DNA of 64,000 bases from Candidatus Pacearchaeota archaeon (GTDB taxonomy: Archaea; Nanobdellota; Nanobdellia; Pacearchaeales; GW2011-AR1): contig JAIFVX010000002.1 in NCBI GenBank assembly GCA_019659125.1, positions 1 through 64,000 on the forward strand, in the 5' to 3' direction. This document shows positions 47,814-56,648 of this stretch, piece after piece; positions within the stretch are counted from its first letter, which is position 1, and each line of letters begins with the position of its first letter. Under the pieces are notes generated by a model, which was not told where the DNA came from, did no database searches, and saw nothing but the letters and a program-made list of their open reading frames with translations. The translations under genes were made by a program, and so were the position numbers.

Positions 47814-47943
47814 GCGGGGGGTAGGAATCGAACCTACGAAGGCACTAAGCCACGAGATTTCTTCTGAAATCTCCTTAGCAACTCTCTCTTATGAGAAAGC
47901 GACATCTTAAGTCTCGCGCATTTGACCGCTTTGCTACCCCCGC
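47814..47943 (-). tRNA. tRNA-Leu (TAA), class II, with 47-nt intron at canonical 37/38 position
   Basis: GCGGGGG/CCCCCGC acceptor; CGAGA-CTTAAG|intron|A-TCTCG; T-arm GTAGG TTCGATT CCTAC; intron spans 47859-47905. Confidence 0.93.
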
Positions 47944-47949
47944 TTAGGG

Positions 47950-48693
47950 TTAAGAGACAAAAGTGCGGTTAAAAATGTTTGGATTTTCTAACATTTCTTT
48001 TCTCTGTTTTACCGTAGTTTTTGGGTGACAAAAACCAAACTTCTTGTAAATCAGCCATTTTGTATAATGCTTTGGATTCTTAAAACCTATTTCTTCAACA
48101 AACTTATCTACATCATCTATTCTATATAACAGAACAGTATGGACCTCATTAAGATCTCGTTTACCTTTATAGGGTTTCTTTATTCTGGGATGATATTCCA
48201 TGGAAATCAACAAATTAAAAACTTGGAAAATTAACTTACTAGATACAGATCCCAACTTTATAACTGGCCTGTTGTTAAATCTTTTCTTTGCTGATCTATT
48301 CTTATCAAAATAAATATTTCCATCAGTATCGAACAACCCTCTTAAAAATCTTTTCGAAAGAGACATCTTTTTTAATATTTGGATAGGGATTTCCACATTA
48401 ATTTTCGTTCCAGACTTGATACCTAAAGACTCAAAGAATTTGACTATTCTTTCATCAAAAATATGAAAACCATATATCCCTACTTTAGGATGCTCTTTAT
48501 AATTAACTTTTTTATTAAGAACTGGTATTGAGACTTTTTTATTAAATAGTGGTGCAACCCATCTATCGTGATATTCTCTTTCTTCTATTAAGTCCCCTCC
48601 AAGGTAATATTCTGCATAACGTTTAGTTCTACTAATACACCCATCTCCAATATGCATACCTAGAATTTCAGCTAAGTCTCCATCAATTTTCAC
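47950..48693 (-). CDS. LAGLIDADG-type homing endonuclease-like protein (intact)
   Basis: ILGMHIGDGCISRTKRYAEYYLGGDL and FLRGLFDTDGNIYFDKNR double motif; ends 6 nt before tRNA-Leu. Confidence 0.88.
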   Translation of the reverse strand: MKIDGDLAEILGMHIGDGCISRTKRYAEYYLGGDLIEEREYHDRWVAPLFNKKVSIPVLNKKVNYKEHPKVGIYGFHIFDERIVKFFESLGIKSGTKINVEIPIQILKKMSLSKRFLRGLFDTDGNIYFDKNRSAKKRFNNRPVIKLGSVSSKLIFQVFNLLISMEYHPRIKKPYKGKRDLNEVHTVLLYRIDDVDKFVEEIGFKNPKHYTKWLIYKKFGFCHPKTTVKQRKEMLENPNIFNRTFVS

Positions 48694-48743
48694 TTATACG
48701 GGCTGTTTTTAAGATATAAATAAGGTTGTAATCACTTAGAAAT

Positions 48744-48905
48744 TTACACTTCCTGGTCTATCTTTTCTAGAATATCCTTAATATCTTTTGATATATATTG
48801 AATGATCTCCTCATCGCTTGCCTTCCAATTCTCTTTCTTGTACTTCAATGCATGATGTGCTCCGGAGATGATTGCCATCTTCATCTTTTTTGCCTCATTT
48901 TCCAT
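48744..48905 (-). CDS. Small hypothetical protein (53 aa)
   Basis: MENEAKKMKMAIISGAHHALKYKKENWKASDEEIIQYISKDIKDILEKIDQEV; below ORF-track cutoff. Confidence 0.6.
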   Translation of the reverse strand: MENEAKKMKMAIISGAHHALKYKKENWKASDEEIIQYISKDIKDILEKIDQEV

Positions 48906-48936
48906 ATCTTCCTTGAAGAATCAGAGTTTAAAAGGA

Positions 48937-49164
48937 TTATTGTGATATATTCTGATATTCTAAAGAAGTATTGATATCTGAAGCAAGGTGCTCTTCGATG
49001 ACAATTCCTGAAGGAGTTGTCGTTATATTGGATCCTTTTGAGACTTTTTTTACGAGAGCATCAGGTTTTGTGTCTTTATACTTGATATAGAAGAGGGTTC
49101 CTGTGACTATAAGAAGAAGGATGACTGCCCATATAATTGTCCCGAAAAACGCGCGCTTATTCAT
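48937..49164 (-). CDS. Small membrane-anchored hypothetical protein
   Basis: 75 aa with one N-terminal TM. Confidence 0.55.
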   Translation of the reverse strand: MNKRAFFGTIIWAVILLLIVTGTLFYIKYKDTKPDALVKKVSKGSNITTTPSGIVIEEHLASDINTSLEYQNISQ

Positions 49165-49236
49165 AGGTTTAGATCATCTTATTGTATAAATATCTATCCT
49201 AAAGGTTTAAATAAAAGTTCGCTTTAAAGGAGACAG

Positions 49237-50049
49237 ATGAATGAACTAGAAAAATTGAGGACTGAATTGAAAATACGAGGTTTTTCTCCACTGACGGTGA
49301 GAAACTATTATTTTTTCGTCAATAAATTCATGGAGAGAACTAATAAGCCTTGTGAGAGCTTGAATGAAGACGATGTAAAGGCATATCTTTCTGAAATGTT
49401 TGACACGAAATCTAAAAATACTATCATGCTTGCTGCTGCCTCCTTGAAATTCTTTTATGGAGAGATCCTTGGAAAAGAATTTGCAAAGATCAAGATGCCT
49501 AAGAAAGATAGAAAACTTCCTGAAGTACTTAACAAAGAGGAAGTAAAAAGCCTCATTGAGGCTGCAGAGACTATAAAGTCACGATTCATTATTTCTATGC
49601 TTTACTCGGCTGGACTTCGTGTTTCTGAGCTTGTAAACTTAAAAGTTGGAGACATAAACCTTGCTGATAAGACTGGATGGGTAAGAAAGGGAAAAGGATC
49701 GAAAGATCGACTGTTCATGATTTCTGAAGGGCTTGCTCAAGACCTTACGGACTACCTACAACATAAGGGCGTTGGATACGCCTATTTGTTTTCCAAGGAC
49801 AAGCCATTGACGACGAGGAATATACAGAAAATTATTTCACTCACCAAGACAAAAGCAGGTCTATCAAAGAAAGTGACTCCCCATACTCTTAGGCATAGTT
49901 TTGCCACCCATCTCTTGGAACAGGGGACTGACATAAGGATCATCCAGGCGATGCTTGGGCATGCATCATTGAATACAACGCAAGTGTACACGCATGTATC
50001 CTCTGATCAAATAAAGAAAGTAGTTAATCCTCTTGAGGGGCTCTACTGA
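49237..50049 (+). CDS. xerA: Tyrosine recombinase, XerA-like
   Basis: R-x-H-x-x-R-Y catalytic set: YSAGLRVSELVNLKVGD, HTLRHSFATHLLEQG, LGHASLNTTQVYTHV. Confidence 0.93.
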   Translation: MNELEKLRTELKIRGFSPLTVRNYYFFVNKFMERTNKPCESLNEDDVKAYLSEMFDTKSKNTIMLAAASLKFFYGEILGKEFAKIKMPKKDRKLPEVLNKEEVKSLIEAAETIKSRFIISMLYSAGLRVSELVNLKVGDINLADKTGWVRKGKGSKDRLFMISEGLAQDLTDYLQHKGVGYAYLFSKDKPLTTRNIQKIISLTKTKAGLSKKVTPHTLRHSFATHLLEQGTDIRIIQAMLGHASLNTTQVYTHVSSDQIKKVVNPLEGLY

Positions 50050-50550
50050 CTACCAGTGCACTTTGTATTCTTCAGGAAGCAATGAAAATCGCAATAATCC
50101 CTTGGCGTATCGCTTGATATCATAAATGCCTATTCCTGATTCAAGAGGTGTGGGAAATGTCAGATCTCTTTTTCTCCCTTCAGGGCAGGGATCTGGATGT
50201 ATTACTACGCCTCTTCCATGTTCTTGCGAATAGTGGCGTGCTTCTTTGACAATTTCCCATAAAGGGCGATCTGCATTATCCGCTAACGTCCACCCATCAT
50301 AATCATCAAGAAAAACATTGTTATAGAAGGGGTTAACGTGCGTAAGAAGTCCATCCTCTCCCACTGAAAAATATTGAAATTTCGGATCTGAACGACGGAA
50401 AAGCCTTCCCCCTGTTGGTCGCAACGCATGCAATCCGCGCGATGTTGGTTCGATTCGATGAGTAGGATAATGTTCAGTAATTGGCTTCTCGAAATCAAAT
50501 GTCATCTGAAACGGCTTTCTTCCTGCAACTAATATCGTTTCATGAACCAT
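50050..50550 (-). CDS. Hypothetical protein
   Basis: 166-aa ORF directly downstream of rps9. Confidence 0.6.
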   Translation of the reverse strand: MVHETILVAGRKPFQMTFDFEKPITEHYPTHRIEPTSRGLHALRPTGGRLFRRSDPKFQYFSVGEDGLLTHVNPFYNNVFLDDYDGWTLADNADRPLWEIVKEARHYSQEHGRGVVIHPDPCPEGRKRDLTFPTPLESGIGIYDIKRYAKGLLRFSLLPEEYKVHW

Positions 50551-50957
50551 TATCTGTAAGACTTCTGTCTCTTTGCACGAGCCTTGGAGTCTCCAGGCTT
50601 TCGAGTTTCCTTTCTTCGAGAATCTTGAACCACCATGTTTCGATCATATCTCATGAACGATTTTCTTAATGTCTCTGAGGACGTAAGAGCTATCAAAGCT
50701 CGGGCAATACCTACTCGGGCTGCTTCAATCTGTGACTCTTTTCCGCCACCTTGTGTACTGATATGAAGATCATGCTTAAGATCTCCTAGTTCCCTCTCGT
50801 AAATTCTCAATGGCTCTACAAGGGCAAGCCTATGGAATAGGGTCAGTTCTGCTGAAGGAAGGTGGTTATAGAATATCTTTCCTGTTCCTGGAAGAACTCG
50901 AACTTTTGCTACGGCAGTCTTTCTCTTTCCCGCAATAATAAGTGTTTTATGGCTCAT
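50550..50957 (-). CDS. rps9: Ribosomal protein S9 (uS9)
   Basis: IAGKRKTAVAKVRVLPGTGKI..., GGGKESQIEAARVGIARAL, DSRRKETRKPGDSKARAKRQKSYR. Confidence 0.97.
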   Translation of the reverse strand: MSHKTLIIAGKRKTAVAKVRVLPGTGKIFYNHLPSAELTLFHRLALVEPLRIYERELGDLKHDLHISTQGGGKESQIEAARVGIARALIALTSSETLRKSFMRYDRNMVVQDSRRKETRKPGDSKARAKRQKSYR

Positions 50958-51355
50958 AGTAATTTGCTTAATTCTCCTAGTTTCATGGTTTTAACAGGCT
51001 TTTCTTTTCCTGCATGCAATTTCTTTGCTGATTCATATTCAGCAGGAGTCTGATTATGACATATAACTCTGTCAAGGGCTGCCTCTCCTCGTCCTTGAGT
51101 GTAGGGAAGCATGCCTCGGACAATTCGCTTGACAATCCTCTCAGCACTTTTAGGGAAATGAGGACCTCGTAGACTTGATCCACCTCGTCCTCGAGCTTCC
51201 TGGTACTCTTTGATTATTGACTCTCGTCTTCCTGTAATGATGATTTCATTACAATTGACTATGACAACAGATTTACCAAGAAGTGCTTGCTTTGCCGCAT
51301 AGCTGGCCAATCTTCCTAGAGTTGCATTCGTCGCGTCAATAATTATTTGATTCAT
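50954..51355 (-). CDS. rpl13: Ribosomal protein L13 (uL13)
   Basis: IDATNATLGRLASYAAKQALLGKSVVIVNCNE...VKRIVRGMLPY. Confidence 0.96.
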   Translation of the reverse strand: MNQIIIDATNATLGRLASYAAKQALLGKSVVIVNCNEIIITGRRESIIKEYQEARGRGGSSLRGPHFPKSAERIVKRIVRGMLPYTQGRGEAALDRVICHNQTPAEYESAKKLHAGKEKPVKTMKLGELSKLL

Positions 51356-51720
51356 CTTAATACCTTTATTCCTTGTGCCTTAGGGTTTATTTTAATTTCA
51401 TCGGCAATTGTTGCAGATTCTGATTTTGTATCCTTTAGCTTATCTCGTGCTGAGGCTGAAATGCCGAGAGCGCATATTCTTACTTTCTTTGTCAGTGCTC
51501 CAGAGCCAAGAACTTTTCCTGGAATCACAACGGTGTCTCCAGCCGTTGTTTGCTTGTCTATATCGGAGAGATTGACTGAGGCTTGCCTTCGTGTTGATCC
51601 TGAAAGAATTTGTGCAAGCTTATTCCAGGCCTTATTTTTGTGAGCCATGAAGATGGTTTCAGCTAGAGAAGGGTTTGTTTTCCTTCGTATTCGTTCCTTA
51701 ACTTTTGTTCCACTGATCAT
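51352..51720 (-). CDS. rpl18e: Ribosomal protein L18e (eL18)
   Basis: NKAWNKLAQILSGSTRRQASVNLSDIDKQTTAGDTVVIPGKVLGSGALTKKVRICALGIS. Confidence 0.95.
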   Translation of the reverse strand: MISGTKVKERIRRKTNPSLAETIFMAHKNKAWNKLAQILSGSTRRQASVNLSDIDKQTTAGDTVVIPGKVLGSGALTKKVRICALGISASARDKLKDTKSESATIADEIKINPKAQGIKVLR

Positions 51721-51795
51721 AGCAATCCTTCGAACAATGGTATTTAAACCTATTGAAAGAAAAAGCTTTTTATACCCTTATACACACTTGTATTC

Positions 51796-52014
51796 ATGAA
51801 AAAAATTCGAGTCAATATCACTGTTGATAAGGCTACCTTGGAGAAGGCAAAGACAAAGTTAAATCTCTTTGGAGGCAAGCTCAGCACTTTATTCAACGCA
51901 TACCTCGCCGATTTCGTCTCATCCATGGACAAAGAGTTCGCGGGCACTCATAAAGACCTGCACCATAAGGTAAAGGAATTGGAAGAGAGAATAAGAAGGT
52001 TAGAAGGAAAATAA
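51796..52014 (+). CDS. Small protein with RHH-like N-terminus and coiled-coil tail
   Basis: MKKIRVNITVDKATLEKAKTKLNLFGGKLSTLFNAYLADF...HKVKELEERIRRLEGK. Confidence 0.65.
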   Translation: MKKIRVNITVDKATLEKAKTKLNLFGGKLSTLFNAYLADFVSSMDKEFAGTHKDLHHKVKELEERIRRLEGK

Positions 52015-52668
52015 TTAGATATGATAGTGCTGAGGATTCTTAAAATAATTTCCATACGATGCAATAAATGAGCCTTGGTCGTCAGTCACTCCCTCATGGG
52101 GCAGGAGGCTCGACCAAAACTTCAAAGAATACATAAAAGTATTTGTGATTGGAGGGATTTCTATCTCTTTTATAGGCAATTGTTCTTTGATGATTTGATA
52201 GTGATGGGGTGATATGTTAATACCTTGCTTTATCAGGCTATCCCTATCTATGGGAACATATCTCATTAGTCTCGGAGCACGATGGAGGTTTATCAACACT
52301 CTGGCAACCTCATCATTCCTATGCGCAGGATCTTTTACATGATTTACTCCTGGATGCACATCAATATGCATCCCACCATATTCAGAATCAGGTTTTTGGG
52401 AAACAAGGCGTATAAAGGCAAGAGGCAAGGGTACCAACGATCTCAATTGATATGCAAGCTTAATACATCGTGGATATCTTTCCATCTCCTTAGCCTCTAG
52501 CCCTGGAAAATATCCCCATGTAATTGCTTTCTCTTTTTTGCTATGGGCAAGAAGCTCCTCATAAGCTTCTTTAATGTCAAAATTCTCAGAACCGAACTCA
52601 TGTCTCTCGAGCACCATCAAGGGATTCTCTTCTGTCCCTTCTATTATTTCCTTCGTAGTACGCATCAA
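52015..52668 (-). CDS. Hypothetical protein with HxD-type motif (oxygenase/cupin-like?)
   Basis: 217 aa; 'GGMHIDVHPGVNH...RVLINLHRAPRLMRYV'. Confidence 0.6.
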   Translation of the reverse strand: MMRTTKEIIEGTEENPLMVLERHEFGSENFDIKEAYEELLAHSKKEKAITWGYFPGLEAKEMERYPRCIKLAYQLRSLVPLPLAFIRLVSQKPDSEYGGMHIDVHPGVNHVKDPAHRNDEVARVLINLHRAPRLMRYVPIDRDSLIKQGINISPHHYQIIKEQLPIKEIEIPPITNTFMYSLKFWSSLLPHEGVTDDQGSFIASYGNYFKNPQHYHI

Positions 52669-52706
52669 AGGTAGTGGAATAGGGAGTATATATCTTTATA
52701 GAAAGT

Positions 52707-52789
52707 GCGGGGAGTAGGAATCGAACCTACGCAAGCACTAAGCTACTGCGGCCTTAACGCAGCCCGTTTGACCGCTCCGGCATCCCCGC
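52707..52789 (-). tRNA. tRNA-Leu, class II, anticodon reads AAG (A34)
   Basis: GCGGGGA/TCCCCGC acceptor; D-arm CCG GAGCGGTCAAA CGG; CTGCG-TTAAGGC-CGCAG anticodon arm; GTAGG TTCGATT CCTAC T-arm. Confidence 0.93.
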
Positions 52790-52907
52790 ATTAAGAACTA
52801 TCGAAGATTGGTTTTTTAAAGCTATCCACCACGGAAAGTTATATATATCACTTTGACTGTTACCATTATATGCCGCTTGCTTCTTGCTAGTAACGGTTTC
52901 ATATCTT

Positions 52908-54734
52908 ATGCGTTTTGATCTCAAATCAATTATGATTGGCGTGTTCGTTCTCCTCGCATTAGCCCTTGGCTTGTTAACTCCTTCTTATTCTCTTACCGAA
53001 AAACCCGCAGTTACTTTGACTGTGCCTCCGCAACCTGCTTTCAGCACAGGCAGCGAATGGATTAAGCTTAACGGGAAAAATGGAGAACTCAATGTAAGCA
53101 GAAGTAGCTCTATTTCAGGGTTTTCAAAAATGACCTGGAATATATGGGTAAAGCAGGACAAATATAACTCCAATGCTGGGTTATTTGGACAGTATATTCC
53201 TTCGACGGGAAAAAAGGCGTATCTTATCAGAACCACGGACACCAATGGAGTCTCAGTTGTCCTTTCTACCGATGGGGCTAATACGGCTACCTATGCATCA
53301 GATGCTGCAAGGGCATGCGGAGTCAGGAGCAACGGACAGTGGACAATGTTGACGATAACCTATGATGGTTCTCGACTAGTGTATTACAGAAATGGAGTAG
53401 TGTGTGATAGTGATTCCACGTCTGCCCACTCAGTGTTTGACGCATCGTCTCCTTTAAGCATTGGAGGAGGCAATAAGATATTCTTCAATGGAAGTGTTGA
53501 TGATGTAAAGATGTATGAAAAAAGTCTTGCCTCTTCACAAGTTGCAAGATTATACATGGAGGCGGAACATGGACAAAACCTTGGACAATCAATTCCCATA
53601 ATTTTATATCATCAGATCAAGTCGCCGGCAACAAGTGCAGACATAATAACGCCTACACAATTCAAGCAACATATGGACTATTTGAAGAGTGAGGGATTCA
53701 CCACGATTACTCCTACTGATTATCTGAACTGGAGAAAAGGCCAATTCACCATGCCTTCAAAGCCAGTGATTATTTATTTCGATGATGGGTGGAGAAGCGT
53801 TTATGATAACGCATACCCCATTATGCAACAATATGGATTCAAGGGAACTGAAGCAGTCGTAAGCAACTATGCTAATGGTGTGCAAGGTGGGCCATCTTAT
53901 ATGCATTGGCCAGAATTAAAGCAATTGCAGGATAGTGGATGGGAAATTACCTCTCATGGAATGAGTCACACGGACATGCTTACCTTCAGCGAATCCAATT
54001 TCAGAAAGCAACTCATTGCTTCTAAACAGAATATAACGCAGCATCTTGGGAAAACACCAACATCTTTTGTTTTCCCATTTCATAGATCAAACTCAACATA
54101 CACCAAGATATGCGGAGATTATTACACCCTATGCTGGACTTATGGAAGCAATCCTGACACTCCTAGATATACATTCAAGTCTGACAATCCTCTTGCATAC
54201 CAAGGATTGAAGAGAATAAGCATATCAAACTACACTGATATGACGATATTCAGAAACATATTTGGAAGAGAAAGCGATCTTGTAGGGGAGTGGACACTCG
54301 ATGAAGGGACGGGAACAACAACGAGAGATACATCCGGATACAGTAATACCGCTAGATTAACACCGGGAGCAAGCTGGAAAGATGCTCCTATCACTATACC
54401 TCCTCCCGTGAATACCACGAACACAACCACGACTAACAGCACTGATGCAGATAGAGATGGAATTATTAATAGTCAAGATATCTGTCCTAGTACTAAGCTT
54501 CCTGAGGCACTTGATCTTGTTTCTCTTAGATATGGTAACATAGATAACGATCTTGCCTTTGAAACAAAGGATTCATCTGGAAATATTATAGAAAATTCCA
54601 CCTATACGATGACTCGTACGAAAGGATGCTCGTGTGTACAAATTCTTGATGCACTCAATAGCACAAGCACGTACGCATATGCACATGGATGTCCTGCAAG
54701 CACTATGAATATATGGCTTTCACATAATCCCTAG
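52908..54734 (+). CDS. Secreted LamG-like + NodB polysaccharide deacetylase (paralog of 44916-46976), TSP3-like C-terminus
   Basis: Signal peptide near MRFDLKSIMIGVFVLLALALGLL; LamG 'MTWNIWVKQDKY'; NodB IIYFDDGW, SHGMSHTDM, FVFPFH; C-terminal DADRDGIINSQDICPST. Confidence 0.9.
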   Translation: MRFDLKSIMIGVFVLLALALGLLTPSYSLTEKPAVTLTVPPQPAFSTGSEWIKLNGKNGELNVSRSSSISGFSKMTWNIWVKQDKYNSNAGLFGQYIPSTGKKAYLIRTTDTNGVSVVLSTDGANTATYASDAARACGVRSNGQWTMLTITYDGSRLVYYRNGVVCDSDSTSAHSVFDASSPLSIGGGNKIFFNGSVDDVKMYEKSLASSQVARLYMEAEHGQNLGQSIPIILYHQIKSPATSADIITPTQFKQHMDYLKSEGFTTITPTDYLNWRKGQFTMPSKPVIIYFDDGWRSVYDNAYPIMQQYGFKGTEAVVSNYANGVQGGPSYMHWPELKQLQDSGWEITSHGMSHTDMLTFSESNFRKQLIASKQNITQHLGKTPTSFVFPFHRSNSTYTKICGDYYTLCWTYGSNPDTPRYTFKSDNPLAYQGLKRISISNYTDMTIFRNIFGRESDLVGEWTLDEGTGTTTRDTSGYSNTARLTPGASWKDAPITIPPPVNTTNTTTTNSTDADRDGIINSQDICPSTKLPEALDLVSLRYGNIDNDLAFETKDSSGNIIENSTYTMTRTKGCSCVQILDALNSTSTYAYAHGCPASTMNIWLSHNP

Positions 54735-54736
54735 GA

Positions 54737-54949
54737 TTACATGAACTCGTCGTAATCTAAAGCCTTCTTGAGCTTTACCCTTAAAATAGCATCTTTCACG
54801 GCTTCACGAGTCCTTGCAGGGATAGCAAACCTATCCTCCACCACTTTCTTCATCGCTTTTTCCATTCTTACCTGAGATATTGTCATCCCTTGGAAACATG
54901 ATTCTTCTATATAAATCTTTTGACAGCGACGACCACTCGGTAGAATCAA
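54737..54949 (-). CDS. Small hypothetical protein (true start possibly internal Met, MTISQVRMEKAMKK...)
   Basis: ORF of 70 aa; more plausible 49-aa form with TATAAA upstream of the internal Met. Confidence 0.5.
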   Translation of the reverse strand: MILPSGRRCQKIYIEESCFQGMTISQVRMEKAMKKVVEDRFAIPARTREAVKDAILRVKLKKALDYDEFM

Positions 54950-55434
54950 TTAGAAATAGCTATTCCCAATCTTTGCTTAACATCTGCTAATTGCTCCTGA
55001 GGAACATCCGTAACAATTTTGTGATAGAGAGTGTTAACGTGTTTTTCCCATTCACCAGATCTATAAAACAAAACCTCAAATCGTTGTTTATCAAATTCAA
55101 CTTCTGGATTAGGATATGTGACTGGCTCGTTTACACGCTCCTGTGCTTTGAACACTTCATTTCTCCGAGAAGTAACTGTTAACTCTTCATCTCCCATCCC
55201 ATAGGCATGATATACAATGTTGAGATTATCATCAGAAAAGTAATAATGGGCATTTGCATAGTCACCATTGGACGTCTTTCCGCCTTTTCCAAGTTTTATA
55301 GCAATATCTATGCACTGTGGAATAAGTCTTGCTTCTTTAATATGTACTGCGGTTTCCTGAATTTTCCTTTCTAACTCAATTACCTTCATAGTAAGGAAAA
55401 TGTATTGAACTTTAAAAGCATTTAGGAACTTCAA
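54946..55434 (-). CDS. Hypothetical protein
   Basis: 162-aa ORF; start probably internal (MKVIELERKIQETAVHIKEARLI). Confidence 0.6.
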   Translation of the reverse strand: MKFLNAFKVQYIFLTMKVIELERKIQETAVHIKEARLIPQCIDIAIKLGKGGKTSNGDYANAHYYFSDDNLNIVYHAYGMGDEELTVTSRRNEVFKAQERVNEPVTYPNPEVEFDKQRFEVLFYRSGEWEKHVNTLYHKIVTDVPQEQLADVKQRLGIAISN

Positions 55435-55448
55435 TATATACTGTAGAA

Positions 55449-56144
55449 TTACTTGATAGCTTTCTCGAATTCCTCGAGGTTTTCTGAAAGAGCGGCAACT
55501 GATTTAGCAAGAATGTCCTTTGCAGGCATTGATCCAAAGGACTCGATGATGAAGAGTATTTCATCTGCGTCTTTTACAGCCTCTGCGTCTAACTTCACAA
55601 TTTCATCTACTTCTGCATCCTTAAGATCGCACATCCACTTTGAGCCTTTCTTCTCGGCTTTTATGAATCCCTTTGACTTTGAAACGATCTTGTCTATCTC
55701 AGGAGTTGACTTTACTTCAAGCACATGACGATAGTAGCATAACCCAGGAGTGTATTTTGCATGATCTATGCCTTTTCCAAGAACTGCAGTCGCAATAAGC
55801 TCGATATGCTTGTCTTCAGTCAGAACTGTAAGGGGGATCTTTCCATAGACTACATCAGCATTGCCGTCCAAATCCTCAGCGTAGACTGTTGCAGGGCCTT
55901 TCTTTGACAATTTAAGGTCTATCTTTGTCTTTGCAGACATTCCTTTCTCAGTCTTTAGAGGGACAAGCCCAAGGCGATGTGCAAGGACTTCATCATACAA
56001 AGCAGAGTCATTCTTGAATATCTCGACTTCATCAATGGCAAGCGTAGGGACTTCAGCAACGCTTCTCCTTAATGCATTTGCAAGAGGTTCGTTTGCCTCC
56101 ATTCTCAAGACAACCTTTCCCGGGTTTTCTTCAACGACTTCCAT
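55449..56144 (-). CDS. rpoD: DNA-directed RNA polymerase subunit D
   Basis: [59 protein letters not shown]. Confidence 0.97.
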   Translation of the reverse strand: MEVVEENPGKVVLRMEANEPLANALRRSVAEVPTLAIDEVEIFKNDSALYDEVLAHRLGLVPLKTEKGMSAKTKIDLKLSKKGPATVYAEDLDGNADVVYGKIPLTVLTEDKHIELIATAVLGKGIDHAKYTPGLCYYRHVLEVKSTPEIDKIVSKSKGFIKAEKKGSKWMCDLKDAEVDEIVKLDAEAVKDADEILFIIESFGSMPAKDILAKSVAALSENLEEFEKAIK

Positions 56145-56168
56145 GATAATAGGTGAAAAAAGAGTCTT

Positions 56169-56648
56169 TTAAACTCTTCTGCCTCGCTTACCTCCTTTCT
56201 TCTTAGGACCGCCTCGTGCCACTCGCGTGGTATCAAGGATGCTTATGATCTTGAATCCTTCTTTTCCTAAACTTCTCACCACTGAATGAGAACCTGGGCC
56301 AATACCTATGCTTCCTGTCTTTGCCCTCATTCTAACATAGAGACTGGTGATTCCAAGGTCTTTTGCCCTTTCGGCTGCTCTCTTGGCGACGAACATTGCA
56401 ATAGTTGGATCTGCTTTCAATCGGTCATGCTTTGTCACCATTCCTCCTGAAACTCTTGAAATGGTATTGCCAGCAAGGTCTGTAATATGAACGATCGTGT
56501 TATTCTGGGAGCTGAAGATGTAGGCAATTCCAGCCTTTTCATCCTTCTCTTCCTTGTGTTCCTTGTGCTTCTCTTCCTTAGCTTCTTCTTTCAGTTCTTC
56601 CTTTATTTCCTTTTCTTCAATAATCTCTTGCTTTGTTTCTTCGGCCAT
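56169..56648 (-). CDS. rps11: Ribosomal protein S11 (uS11) with ~40-aa charged N-terminal extension
   Basis: GIAYIFSSQNNTIVHITDLAGNTISRVSGGMVTK...VRMRAKTGSIGIGPGSHSVVRSLGKEGFKI; preceded by a Lys/Glu-rich extension. Confidence 0.97.
   Translation of the reverse strand: MAEETKQEIIEEKEIKEELKEEAKEEKHKEHKEEKDEKAGIAYIFSSQNNTIVHITDLAGNTISRVSGGMVTKHDRLKADPTIAMFVAKRAAERAKDLGITSLYVRMRAKTGSIGIGPGSHSVVRSLGKEGFKIISILDTTRVARGGPKKKGGKRGRRV

Noticed and set aside
49237-50049. Tyrosine recombinase as evidence for an integrated element
   Set aside because: Sequence fits housekeeping archaeal XerA; no att repeats or phage genes next to it.
50440-50470. T-loop-like 'ggttcgattcgatgag' string
   Set aside because: No acceptor, D-arm or anticodon arm around it; lies in an ORF.
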